A stretch of 64,000 nt of DNA, taken from NCBI RefSeq assembly GCF_003946085.1, contig NZ_RHOB01000003.1, positions 119,313 to 183,312 of the forward strand, given 5' to 3'. Below are positions 43,925 through 52,490 of the stretch, piece by piece. The notes under the pieces were generated by a model. The model was not told where the DNA came from and searched no databases. It worked only from the letters and a program-made list of their open reading frames with translations. Made by a program: the position numbers and the translations under genes. The DNA comes from Levilactobacillus angrenensis (GTDB lineage Bacteria; Bacillota; Bacilli; Lactobacillales; Lactobacillaceae). The stretch's first letter is position 1; every line of letters begins with the position of its first letter.

Positions 43925-44629
43925 TTACAATATATTGTATTTCGTAATCAAACGGTCCATGAGCTTACGCCACGGATGGTACAGGAGTAACACACTAATG
44001 GCATTGGTTGCGGCGTGGAGTGCGTCAAACATCAGACTGGCCGCAAACGACAGGAAGAAACTGGCCGGACGTAACGGCCGCACGTACGCCAACGCGTACC
44101 ACAGATCCATGATCCAGCCGAACCAAAAGCCCCAGATGGCGCCCCAGACGACCATGATCCAGACGTTATTTTTCAACGACGTCCGGCCCAACAAGCCGGT
44201 GGTCAGGCCCATCAGGCCCCAGGCCAACATTTGCCATGGCGTCCACGGTCCTTGTCCCAAGAACAGGTTAGAGACCAACGCCATCATGGACCCGGAAACG
44301 AAGCCGAGTTCCGGTCCCAGGCTGACGGCACTGACGATCACCACGAAACTGGTCAACTGCACGTTGGGAATCGCCGCGAGCGGTACCCGGCCGATGACGC
44401 CCAGCGCCACGATGACCGCCAAAAATACCAGCAGGCGCGTGCCCATTTGCCGCTTCTCAAAGTGCCAGTAAGCCGGCAACAAGCTACAAGCCAAGCAGGC
44501 AAAGCTGAAGATGATAAAGTGATGGCCCTTCACCAACAACATGCCGCTCAGCACCACCAGCATCAATACTACCGGCACGACGAGGTTCCAACTATTTTTC
44601 CACCAACCACGCTGTTCGATAATTCTCAC
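43925..44629 (-). CDS. cbrT: ECF transporter S component, cobalamin-type (CbrT-like)
   Basis: About 234 residues with six to seven helices and a QGPWTPWQMLAWGLMGLTTG motif typical of this S-component group. It should hold the substrate-binding site of the ECF transporter; cobalamin is inferred from homology to CbrT and from context (secreted transcobalamin-like proteins, eut and pdu). The start is uncertain: GTG 44629 overlaps the AAGGAGG site. Confidence 0.82.
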   Translation of the reverse strand: MRIIEQRGWWKNSWNLVVPVVLMLVVLSGMLLVKGHHFIIFSFACLACSLLPAYWHFEKRQMGTRLLVFLAVIVALGVIGRVPLAAIPNVQLTSFVVIVSAVSLGPELGFVSGSMMALVSNLFLGQGPWTPWQMLAWGLMGLTTGLLGRTSLKNNVWIMVVWGAIWGFWFGWIMDLWYALAYVRPLRPASFFLSFAASLMFDALHAATNAISVLLLYHPWRKLMDRLITKYNIL

Positions 44630-44633
44630 CTCC

Positions 44634-46280
44634 TTAAATGGTTTTGCGGGTCACGTCTTGGCTAAACAACGCCGTCGGAACTTGCTGGCGCACCAGCCGG
44701 TTGACCGCCGTCGTTGACAAGAAGTTCTCCGTGAAGAACTGACGCGTCGGTTGCGGCTGGTTGAGCCGACCGTCGAACATGAAGGTGCAAGCGTCGGCAA
44801 ACTCAGCGCAAAAGTCCATGTCGTGACTCGCCATGATGATGGTCAATCCCGCAGCGTGGGCCCGCTGCAAGACGCGCCCCACCAGCAGTTTGGTTGCCGG
44901 ATCCAATCCCTTGGTCGGTTCATCTAGCAACAAGACTTCCGGCTGCGTGATCAGCGCCAAGGCCATCCCCAGCAACTGTTGCTGACCGCCACTGAGGTCA
45001 AAGGCATTTTGCTCAGCGACCGCCGTCAGTTGAAAGGTCGTGAGCAAGTCGGTCACCCGCTCAGCTGACGCATCCCCCGCCAACCGGGCCTGCGCCGTGA
45101 GCTCCTCGGTCACCGTATCACCACTGAATTGCTCCGTGGGATTTTGGGACAGGAAACTCAGACGCTGCAGGCGGTCGCCATTTTTCATCTTCCACACCAC
45201 GTGTTGGTCGAGCTTGACCTTACCGTGCTGCGGTTTCCGCAAGCCGGCCAGCACACTGAGGAGCGTGGATTTACCGGAGCCGTTCTTGCCGATGATGGCT
45301 AGCCAACTGCCCGGGTCAACGTTGAGGTCGACCTGATGCAATATGTCGCCGGTCGTTGGGTAACGCAGCGAAACGCCAGCGGCCGTCAAACTGAAGTCAC
45401 TGGGCGGCGTGCTATGACGCGATGGTTGCGCCGACACCGCGGTAAACTGCCACCCGTGTTGGGCAATCACCCGGCGGCCCGTCGTCACCGTTAGCGGCAA
45501 CTCGCTGACCGGCAACTGCTGATCCAAGAAGAACGCCGGTACCGCTGGCACAAACGGCCGCAATGCCGCATCCGCCTGCATCCGCACCAAGCCTGCCGAT
45601 ACAGGGCCATCGTAGGTCAGGTGACCGTGTTCCAATAGGACCATCCGGTTCGCCAACGCCAACACGCGGCTCAACCGGTGCTCCGTCAACACGATGGTGA
45701 TGGCCAACTCGTCATGCACCTGCTGTAAAATATTGAGAAAATTTTGGGCGGTGGTTGGGTCCAACTGGGCGGTCGGTTCATCCAACAAGATGACTTGCGG
45801 CTTGAGGGCCAGCACCGACGCTAAGTTGACCAGCTGCAGTTGGCCCCCGGACAAGTCTTCGATGGGCAAATGGAGCAGTTGATTCAACCCCAAGAAATTA
45901 GCGACCTCAGCGATGCGGCCATTCATCGCCGCGGCGGAGTAGCCTAAATTTTCTAAGGGAAACGCCAGCTCCTCAATCACCGTCGCCATGATGGGCTGGA
46001 CTTGCGGGTCTTGCGCCACGTAACCCAACTGTTGGGCACTGACGTCACTGGTCAAATCCGCGACCGGCGTGCCTTGATAGGTCACCTGCCCCTGTTGGGT
46101 GCCCGCTGGCTTCAATTCTTTTTTCAATTGTTTGAGCAACGTGGTCTTGCCACTGCCCGTCGCCCCCACGATCGTGACAAAATCTCCCGCGTGGATCTGC
46201 AGGGAAATGTCCGTCAACGTCGGGGTGGTCTGACCGGCATAGGTAAACGTCAGGTGCTCACTTTTGATCAATTCTCGCAT
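44634..46280 (-). CDS. ECF transporter duplicated ATPase
   Basis: 548 residues with two ABC domains in one chain. First: GATGSGKTTLLKQL, LSGGQLQLVNLA, VILLDEPTAQLD. Second: GKNGSGKSTLLSVLAG, LSGGQQQLLGMA, VLLLDEPTKGLD. Both have complete Walker A, signature and Walker B motifs. Energises the ECF complex together with the T component, whose gene it overlaps by 13 bases. Fusion of both A subunits suggests a dedicated (group I-like) transporter rather than the shared EcfAA'T. Confidence 0.93.
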   Translation of the reverse strand: MRELIKSEHLTFTYAGQTTPTLTDISLQIHAGDFVTIVGATGSGKTTLLKQLKKELKPAGTQQGQVTYQGTPVADLTSDVSAQQLGYVAQDPQVQPIMATVIEELAFPLENLGYSAAAMNGRIAEVANFLGLNQLLHLPIEDLSGGQLQLVNLASVLALKPQVILLDEPTAQLDPTTAQNFLNILQQVHDELAITIVLTEHRLSRVLALANRMVLLEHGHLTYDGPVSAGLVRMQADAALRPFVPAVPAFFLDQQLPVSELPLTVTTGRRVIAQHGWQFTAVSAQPSRHSTPPSDFSLTAAGVSLRYPTTGDILHQVDLNVDPGSWLAIIGKNGSGKSTLLSVLAGLRKPQHGKVKLDQHVVWKMKNGDRLQRLSFLSQNPTEQFSGDTVTEELTAQARLAGDASAERVTDLLTTFQLTAVAEQNAFDLSGGQQQLLGMALALITQPEVLLLDEPTKGLDPATKLLVGRVLQRAHAAGLTIIMASHDMDFCAEFADACTFMFDGRLNQPQPTRQFFTENFLSTTAVNRLVRQQVPTALFSQDVTRKTI

Positions 46281-47164
46281 ACGCGGTACCCCACCTCACC
46301 CATCAACGGTAAACTTGTAAATAAAATCACACTGACGGCCAACCACCCATCGCTGCCATTAATCAGGGTGAACTGGGTGATATCCCCCGTCCAGCCCCAG
46401 CCAAACGTGCGCAGGCCAATGACTAACCCGAACATGACCAAACTCACCAGACCAAAGGCACCATCCATTGCCTGCCACCGGTACGTTTGGTAGTGGCTTC
46501 GTTTTTTACTGCCAAAGCCACGCGCCTCCATCAACACGGCCGTTTCCATAGCCGAAGAGACCGAATCGATCAGGAGGATGCGTAAGAGACGTCCGGTCTT
46601 TTGCAACCGCAGTCGCCAGGACCCTTCACTGACCACGACTCCCCGGGTCTTTTGTAACATGACTAGCCGGCGAAATTTCTGCGTAAACAGATTGACCATC
46701 CGCAACGAAATCGTCAGTAACATGGCCAACCGCGGGACTACTGGAAACAGCAGGTAGCTGAGCTTGGGCGTCGTAATCACGCCATTGAACAGCACGAACG
46801 CGAGGATCATGCCTCCCAGTGACAGCGCCATGGTCAGCCCGTAGAGGACCGCCGTCTGAGTCACGCGAAACGTCAAGCTGCCTAGGTGGCCGACCCACAA
46901 GGCGTGAGCCCCGGTCTGATTCAACACCACATTGAACAGCCAGATCAGGACCATCAGTGAACCGACACCCTTGAGCGTACTCAGCACCTTTTGGCGGTTG
47001 AAGTACCAACTGCACAGGCCGCTTAGCCCGGCGAAGAGCGCCAGCGTCAACAGCAAGTGGTTGAAAATCAGCAGTAATGTGAAGAGCTCAACAAAATAAC
47101 CTGCCGCCACTAAGGGGTGGACTCGGCTAAAAAATGTCAATTCATCAAAGATCCCGACCCGCAT
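46268..47164 (-). CDS. ECF transporter T component
   Basis: About 298 residues, five to six helices plus the coupling helices. The two Arg-Gly motifs that contact the ATPases are LQKTRGVVV and MEARGFGSKKR. First gene of the B12-uptake operon. Start ATG 47164 chosen; GTG 47173 is possible. Confidence 0.9.
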   Translation of the reverse strand: MRVGIFDELTFFSRVHPLVAAGYFVELFTLLLIFNHLLLTLALFAGLSGLCSWYFNRQKVLSTLKGVGSLMVLIWLFNVVLNQTGAHALWVGHLGSLTFRVTQTAVLYGLTMALSLGGMILAFVLFNGVITTPKLSYLLFPVVPRLAMLLTISLRMVNLFTQKFRRLVMLQKTRGVVVSEGSWRLRLQKTGRLLRILLIDSVSSAMETAVLMEARGFGSKKRSHYQTYRWQAMDGAFGLVSLVMFGLVIGLRTFGWGWTGDITQFTLINGSDGWLAVSVILFTSLPLMGEVGYRVCEN

Positions 47165-47186
47165 GGTCTCCATCCACCCGCTTTCT

Positions 47187-47200
47187 TGAAACCGTTTTCC
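47187..47200 (+). promoter_or_regulatory. cre site in the ECF operon leader
   Basis: TGAAACCGTTTTCC (minus: GGAAAACGGTTTCA) matches cre at 13 of 14 positions, about 25-35 bases before the ECF-T start. CcpA would act as a roadblock. Confidence 0.55.
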
Positions 47201-47321
47201 AGGTTTCTATCTTATCATTTTTAACTGCGGAAGGTCCACAATATCTTGTTAAGATTATCCTTTTTTGTACTACCAATGGTGTTTTTTTGCGTTTTTAAGG
47301 AATTCTTGTCGGTACGGGTAG

Positions 47322-47330
47322 AAATTATAC
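47322..47330 (-). promoter_or_regulatory. Extended -10 promoter of the ECF operon
   Basis: On the minus strand TGGTATAAT is an extended -10 box about 160 bases before the first gene; no good -35 is seen. The leader between has no B12 riboswitch core that I can find. Confidence 0.55.
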
Positions 47331-47535
47331 CAGTTTGCTTATCTATTTTGCTAGCCCACAATTAAAAAGATGGGGGCTTGACGGGAACAACGCCGCTTAA
47401 TGACTGGATTACAGCCAGTTTTCAATCTTTTTCACAATTTGCCGACAGGTTATTATCTCTTGGTCAACGTTGGCCTTGCAATTTCTTAAAAAACGTTGTA
47501 CTGTGTATGTACACGATAAAGAAAGGACGATACCT

Positions 47536-47964
47536 ATGGCTCATCACTTTACCACCACCTGCGCTTACTTCACGGCAGCGCGCTACATGCGCAGCGTCGA
47601 GCAGTTGGCTGACCGAATTTATGCGCCGACCGGGATGAAACCGGCTTATGCCTACATCATGTTGGCCCTAGAAGATCAGCATCCCCAAACCATCAAGACA
47701 CTAAGCACCCAGCTGGGGTATGAGCGTTCCAGCATTTCACGGATGGTCAAAACGCTGGCCAATCGCCAGTTAGTCACGCTCACGGCGCAGGGACGGGCCA
47801 CCAGCATTGATCTGACCGCCACTAGTGCCGACTTTCTGCGCACGGCCAACGACTGCCTCGCCACTTTTAGCGCCGCCACTGACCACGTACTGGGTGACAC
47901 CAAGGCCCCGATGACGGCTCTATTGACGAAAAACAATCAAAAATTACGGGAGGATACCTTATGA
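47536..47964 (+). CDS. MarR-family regulator
   Basis: 142 residues from ATG 47536 (GAAAGGACG upstream). Winged helix-turn-helix: TIKTLSTQLGYERSSISRMVKTLANRQLVTL. It overlaps the next gene by four bases (ATGA), so it likely controls that hydrolase gene and itself. The ligand is unknown. The 360-base gap before it holds the ECF promoter and leader, and a run of AT-rich sequence. Confidence 0.88.
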   Translation: MAHHFTTTCAYFTAARYMRSVEQLADRIYAPTGMKPAYAYIMLALEDQHPQTIKTLSTQLGYERSSISRMVKTLANRQLVTLTAQGRATSIDLTATSADFLRTANDCLATFSAATDHVLGDTKAPMTALLTKNNQKLREDTL

Positions 47965-48803
47965 TCAGCTACCACACACTTAACGTTAATGACTTAGAGA
48001 TTTTTTACCGCGAGGCCGGCAATCCTAGTCTACCGACCATGCTCTTATTTCACGGCTTCCCTTCAGCCAGCCACATGTTCCGCGACTTGATGCCGGCCTT
48101 GGCCGACCACTTCCACGTGATTGCGCCGGACTACCCTGGCTTCGGCCAATCTAGTGCACCCGACCACACGCAGTTTGCCTACACCTTTGACCACCTCAGT
48201 GACATCATGACGGCTTTTTGGCAAGCGCTTGACTTGGGACCCGCCTACATTTATGTCTTTGACTACGGCGCGCCAATCGGCTTTCGCATCGCCGCCGCCC
48301 ACCCCGACTGGATTCGCGGTATCGTCAGTCAAAACGGCAACGTTTACCAGGCGGGCTTGGGCGCAAAATGGGCCGACCGCCAAGATTTCTGGGACCACCC
48401 GACCCCGGCTAAGCGTGACCGCTACCGGACAGCCTTTGCCCCCGCGACGATTCGGGGCCAATACCTCACGGGAACCGCGCCACACACGGTCAGTCCCGAC
48501 GGTTACACGTTGGACATCGCCTACACCCAAACGCCCGGCTACGCGGAACGGCAACTGGATTTGATTTTCGATTATCAAAATAATATTAAGCAGTATCCCC
48601 AATTTCAAGCCTACCTTCGGCAACACCAGCCAAAGTTATTGGCGGTCTGGGGCAAGAATGACCCCTCCTTCATTTATCCCGGTGCCGAGGCCTTCAAGCA
48701 AGACGACCCCAACACCGAAGTCGACCTGCTCGACAGCGGCCACTTCGCCTTAGAGACTCACGCCAGCACGATTGCGCAGTTGATTATTCGGTATTTTGGG
48801 TAA
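47961..48803 (+). CDS. Alpha/beta hydrolase (epoxide hydrolase/haloalkane dehalogenase type)
   Basis: 280 residues. Oxyanion motif HGFPSASHMF at 31-40; the nucleophile elbow is VFDYGAP with Asp101, not Ser, which points to the epoxide hydrolase or dehalogenase group. Catalytic His in DSGHFALET near residue 262. Co-transcribed with the MarR regulator. The substrate is unknown; a stress or xenobiotic role is an inference. Confidence 0.88.
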   Translation: MISYHTLNVNDLEIFYREAGNPSLPTMLLFHGFPSASHMFRDLMPALADHFHVIAPDYPGFGQSSAPDHTQFAYTFDHLSDIMTAFWQALDLGPAYIYVFDYGAPIGFRIAAAHPDWIRGIVSQNGNVYQAGLGAKWADRQDFWDHPTPAKRDRYRTAFAPATIRGQYLTGTAPHTVSPDGYTLDIAYTQTPGYAERQLDLIFDYQNNIKQYPQFQAYLRQHQPKLLAVWGKNDPSFIYPGAEAFKQDDPNTEVDLLDSGHFALETHASTIAQLIIRYFG

Positions 48804-48868
48804 ATTAAACCCTAAAGAAAGTAGCATTAACGCGGTAGTGGTAGTTCCCGGAACGACAGTGTTCTGTT

Positions 48869-49003
48869 CGGTCTGCCCACAGCGCTCTAACCCAGATTTT
48901 GCGGACGGTAGGAACTATGAAGCTGTAAACGACTAATTTTTAAATCATGCGTCGCGTGGTGACAATGTTTCTAGCCAATGCTCATCTTTCAACCTCTAGT
49001 AAA
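48869..49003 (+). repeat. Dispersed intergenic repeat, copy B
   Basis: GTCTGCCCACAGCG... GCGGACGGTAGG, then GAAGCTGTAAACGACTAAT and CATCTTTCAACCTCTAG, matching copies at 21163-21308 and 51340-51483. Degenerate in the first half. It occupies most of the 367-base gap after the hydrolase gene. Confidence 0.65.
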
Positions 49004-49010
49004 TTTAAAA

Positions 49011-49060
49011 ATGCACCGGTAACCCGTCGTCAAATAGACGCGCGTTACCGGTGTATTTTC
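49011..49060. terminator. Bidirectional hairpin terminator
   Basis: CACCGGTAAC and GTTACCGGTG form the stem, extended by a CG-rich inner pairing, with T-rich tails on both strands. It can serve the hydrolase gene and the amidotransferase gene. Confidence 0.75.
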
Positions 49061-49169
49061 GCTTATTTTTTGCAATGACGTGCCCGCAAACCGTAAAAAT
49101 TTCTTAAGACGGTTGCCCAGGAGGTCACAAACAGCGATTGAATTTCGTTTGTAAGAGTAGACACCGCAT

Positions 49170-49868
49170 TTAGCTCAACTGACCCTGACCTGCCACGGAG
49201 CGATGTTTGGTAATAAAGTCCAACAGCCGAAACGTTAACGATTCCGTTTCGACCGATTCCGGGTAGGCGAGGATCTGCTGTGGTGTTTGGCCCAGGACGG
49301 ACCCGGTCGCGTAGTCACCATCGTTGACCACCATTTCCCGCACGTTATTCGGTAACGGTTCCAGGTGAAATTGTAGGCCGATGACGTTGTCGCCGAGCAA
49401 GAAACCTTGATTACGCAGATGCGCGCTGGAGAAGAGCAACTGGGCTGATGCTGGCAGGTCAAACATTTCCTCGTGCCAGTGGAGCACAGTCACTTCGGCA
49501 GGGACGCCCGGAATCGCAGTACTTTGCCGCGTGACCGGTGCCCAGCCCACTTCCTTGGCCGGCGCCGTATGCACAGCTCCGCCCAGTTGTTTGACAATCT
49601 GCTGTGCCCCGAAACAAACGCCGAAGATGGGCTTGTGCGCGGTTAAGAGCTGTTGAATCAGCTGCCGTTCCGCTTTGATCCACGGCAATTCATCATTGGG
49701 ACTCATCGGCCCACCCAAAATCACCAACATATCCGTCTGGTCCGCGGTCGGTAGTTGACCGAACTCGGCGGGATGGTAAATGTAAAGTTCATGCCGATTG
49801 GCGTTGGCCCAACTCTGAATAGCGCCAGGACCTTCGTCAGGCGTCTGTTGTAACACGTTCACCCGCAC
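49170..49868 (-). CDS. Class I glutamine amidotransferase-like protein
   Basis: 232 residues, GATase1 fold. Nucleophile elbow FGVCFGAQQIVKQLGG with the catalytic Cys, and QFHLEP with the His/Glu pair. It resembles the stand-alone GMP synthase-like amidotransferase domain proteins (YbaC/GuaA-like) of lactobacilli. No synthase partner is adjacent, so the acceptor is unknown. Confidence 0.85.
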   Translation of the reverse strand: MRVNVLQQTPDEGPGAIQSWANANRHELYIYHPAEFGQLPTADQTDMLVILGGPMSPNDELPWIKAERQLIQQLLTAHKPIFGVCFGAQQIVKQLGGAVHTAPAKEVGWAPVTRQSTAIPGVPAEVTVLHWHEEMFDLPASAQLLFSSAHLRNQGFLLGDNVIGLQFHLEPLPNNVREMVVNDGDYATGSVLGQTPQQILAYPESVETESLTFRLLDFITKHRSVAGQGQLS

Positions 49869-49910
49869 GTTTGATTCCTCCCTAATTCACAATTCAATAA
49901 CACAGTTCAT

Positions 49911-50106
49911 ACTGGCCGCCTACCGTTCGCCAAATATGGGATTGGGTCGCTGTGGGCGGACGGGACGAGCCAAGGAGCGGTCTCGCCACCTCGCTTTGAG
50001 CCGAAATTCACGTCTCAAAGACGCCAGTTGCCTAAGCGGCATGAACCCGCGCCGCTAAGGCAACTCCCACGACTGAACCCATATTTGGCGAACTAACGGC
50101 TACAAG
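49911..50106 (+). repeat. Inverted-repeat-ended element, copy 1
   Basis: About 195 bases with ends that pair with each other (GTTCGCCAAATATGGG and CCCATATTTGGCGAAC) and an inner hairpin around GCCGCTAAGGCAAC. A close copy in the opposite orientation lies at 51197-51390. It has no ORF, so it looks like a MITE or other small mobile repeat. It fills half of the 420-base gap here. Confidence 0.75.
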
Positions 50107-50290
50107 AGTCGTTTCTCCGTGAAACAACTCTAACCCTTGGTGGCAGTTAAGTGCCCTTCAAATTAGGGTTAACACATGATCTCAGATGAATACCAATCCC
50201 TGATCGACGCAGTCTCCGATTTCACTAATTTCAGTTGACAGAGTACTATCACTTTGAAGATTCAATGAACCATGTTATTTCCAACCGCCA

Positions 50291-50830
50291 CTAGTAGTAG
50301 ACTTCCCCGCTGAAATGCTTGGTACCACGCTGCTTAGCGACTTGTTTGCTCTGGTAATAGTGCGCGGCCGTCCAAACACCGGCACCGCCAGCTTGGCTCA
50401 AAACCTGGACCCGTTTGCCGTGCACCGTTTTGGTCATGACCCGGTAAAAATCACCGTCGCCCATGCCCTGATTCCAGCCCCGAATGTTGAGCCACTGACT
50501 GCGGTGAGCTCGCACCGACGTGGCCGCACTCCAGGTAACGTGGCGCCGAAACTTGGTCGTCGTCAACTTGTGCGCGTGGATGTGGGCCAAGTATTTCACC
50601 GCCGGTTGGTGCCGCTCATAATAAGTTCGCCCGGCAATCTTTCGTTTGCTAAAAGTCAGCGTCGATAGCTGGCCATTGGCGTAATGATACCAGGTGTGAC
50701 GGTAACGTTTAGGCAGCGTCTTCAGCGTGGTTTTCGCCTTCGCTTGTGCCGTAGTTGGTGTCAGCAATTGGCCGGAACCCACCGTGGCCACGGTGGCCAG
50801 TACGGCCAGTCCCATTAACATTTTTTTCAT
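50291..50830 (-). CDS. Small secreted protein of unknown function
   Basis: 179 residues from ATG 50830 with GGAGG upstream. A clear signal peptide (MKKMLMGLAVLATVATVGSG) ends near the AQA site at about residue 30. The mature part (RYRHTWYHYANGQLSTLTFS, YQSKQVAKQRGTKHF) is basic and aromatic, like many lactobacillar cell-surface or bacteriocin-like secreted proteins, but no known domain is recognised. Flanked by the two inverted copies of the 195-base repeat. Confidence 0.8.
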   Translation of the reverse strand: MKKMLMGLAVLATVATVGSGQLLTPTTAQAKAKTTLKTLPKRYRHTWYHYANGQLSTLTFSKRKIAGRTYYERHQPAVKYLAHIHAHKLTTTKFRRHVTWSAATSVRAHRSQWLNIRGWNQGMGDGDFYRVMTKTVHGKRVQVLSQAGGAGVWTAAHYYQSKQVAKQRGTKHFSGEVYY

Positions 50831-51196
50831 GTGTGAATCCTCCCCGATTCCAAACGGGTCCAGCCCATTTGTTACCTCCAATTATACACTTGGTCGGCGG
50901 GAGAAAGTGTTACAGATTCACAACCAAAGATTGAAAGTGGCATTAACGTGGCAATTTCCGAAATGACAGTATCCTGTTCACTAAAACTAGTGAAACCAGG
51001 GCCTGCGTCAGCCAGAGATTCCGCCTGCTATGGGGAACACCTCCAGTCTGTGGAACGGTCTTCCGGTTCGACACAGCTGGCTCCACCTCTGGCTGCCTCC
51101 GGCGGGGTTGGCGATTATCAGCAAGATGGTGTTTTAAAGAATAGGTGTTAAATCAACTGCTAACTGGGGCTAAGTCAACCGTTACTAGCACGCACA

Positions 51197-51390
51197 CTTG
51201 TAGCCGAGAGTCCGCCAACTATGGGTTCAGCCGTGGGAGTTATCTTAGCGGCGCGGTTCATGCCGCTTAGATAACTGGCGTCTTTGAGACGCGACCTTCG
51301 GCTCAAAGCGAGGCCGAGACCGTTTCTCAGGCTCGGTCCGGTCCGCCCACCGCGTTCCAACCCATAGTTGGCGGACGGTAGGCGGCCAGT
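51197..51390 (-). repeat. Inverted-repeat-ended element, copy 2
   Basis: Matches 49911-50106 in reverse, with better-preserved ends (GTCCGCCAACTATGGG and CCCATAGTTGGCGGAC). Together with copy C of the next repeat it accounts for most of the 670-base gap between genes. Bases 50930-51190 hold further repeat-like but unassigned sequence. Confidence 0.75.
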
Positions 51391-51483
51391 ACACACTACG
51401 AAGCTGTAAACGACTAATCTTTATGCCATGAGTTGCGTGATGCCGATACTTCTAGCTAATTTTCATCTTTCAACCTTTAGTTC
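51340..51483 (+). repeat. Dispersed intergenic repeat, copy C
   Basis: GTCCGCCCACCGCGTTCCAA through CTACGAAGCTGTAAACGACT to CATCTTTCAACC, nearly identical to copy A at 21163-21308. It overlaps the end of the inverted-repeat element. Confidence 0.7.
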
Positions 51484-51499
51484 ACAACCAATCTGGTCA

Positions 51500-51910
51500 T
51501 CAACGCGGCTGTTCCGTATCGCTGTAATACTCGGGCGTTGGCGCTTCTACGGGATGTTGGGCCAGCCAAGCCACGATTTGGCGACCAAGTTCCTCGCCCA
51601 TCGGTGCCGACGCCGCGATTTGGGCCTTGGTAATCTGGTTGACGTGAATCCCGGCCGTCACGGTACAGCTGCCTGGTAAGACTGGCTGCACCACGCGGGC
51701 CACCCGTTCGCCCACAAAATTATCTTTGTGAAAACGACCGTCATGACTGGGGTATTTGATGGTTTGCAGCGGGGTGTCCTTGGTCAGCGTGGTCACATCG
51801 CCAATGTGGGGATTGCTGCCGCCGGTCACCACGATCAGCAGGTCTCGGCCGATCACCGTCAAGTCGGCGGTAATCGTATAATTTTCCTGTGTTACCCGAA
51901 ATTGTGGCAT
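51500..51910 (-). CDS. lpdD: LpdD-like gallate decarboxylase accessory subunit
   Basis: 136 residues from ATG 51910 behind GGGAGGGGG. Matches the small LpdD protein that accompanies LpdB/LpdC in Lactiplantibacillus (GGSNPHIGDVTTLT, TVTAGIHVNQITKAQI). Role: needed for gallate/protocatechuate decarboxylation, mechanism unknown. Follows lpdB by two bases. Confidence 0.82.
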   Translation of the reverse strand: MPQFRVTQENYTITADLTVIGRDLLIVVTGGSNPHIGDVTTLTKDTPLQTIKYPSHDGRFHKDNFVGERVARVVQPVLPGSCTVTAGIHVNQITKAQIAASAPMGEELGRQIVAWLAQHPVEAPTPEYYSDTEQPR

Positions 51911-51912
51911 GC

Positions 51913-52476
51913 TTAATCCCCCTCCCAACGTTTGGCTTGCGGCACCGCAATCCCAAAGGCATCTAGCACCTTCATCGTTTGGTGGTCGACCAGGTCCTGA
52001 ATGGTTTGCGGATGATTGTAAAAGGCAGGAATCGGCGGAATGATTTGGGCGCCCAGCTTGGCCAATTTGGTCAGGTTTTCCAAATGAATCACGCTCAGCG
52101 GCGTCTCTCGGGGGACGATGACCAATTTGCGTTGCTCCTTGATGGTCACGTCAGCGGCCCGAGCAACCAAATTTTCGCCGAAGCCGTAAGCGATGCTGGC
52201 CACCGTTTTCATGCTGGCCGGCACGATGACCATCCCGTCATTGAGAAATGACCCACTGGCAATCGCGGCACCCTGGTCGCGGTCGCTGTAGACCACGTCG
52301 GCTAGCTCCTTGATATCCGCCAACGTGGCATCCGTTTCCAATGCCAAATTCTGCTTGGCCCAGGCACTCATGACCAGATGGGTCTCCACGTCGGGCATAG
52401 CTTTGAGCTTACGCAATAAATCAATCGCGTAAATCGTTCCGGAAGCCCCGGTCACGCCAATCACAATCTTCTTCAT
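51913..52476 (-). CDS. lpdB: UbiX-like flavin prenyltransferase LpdB
   Basis: 187 residues; FMN-binding start GVTGASGTIYAIDLL and PASMKTVASIAYGF, RETPLSVIHLENL are UbiX signatures. Makes prenylated FMN, the cofactor of LpdC. Between lpdC and lpdD. Confidence 0.92.
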   Translation of the reverse strand: MKKIVIGVTGASGTIYAIDLLRKLKAMPDVETHLVMSAWAKQNLALETDATLADIKELADVVYSDRDQGAAIASGSFLNDGMVIVPASMKTVASIAYGFGENLVARAADVTIKEQRKLVIVPRETPLSVIHLENLTKLAKLGAQIIPPIPAFYNHPQTIQDLVDHQTMKVLDAFGIAVPQAKRWEGD

Positions 52477-52490
52477 TTTCTACCAGTCCT

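Noticed and set aside
47174..47345. Cobalamin riboswitch before the ECF operon
   Set aside because: I searched the leader for the B12 box and found no CCACTG-like core; only a promoter and a cre site are supported.
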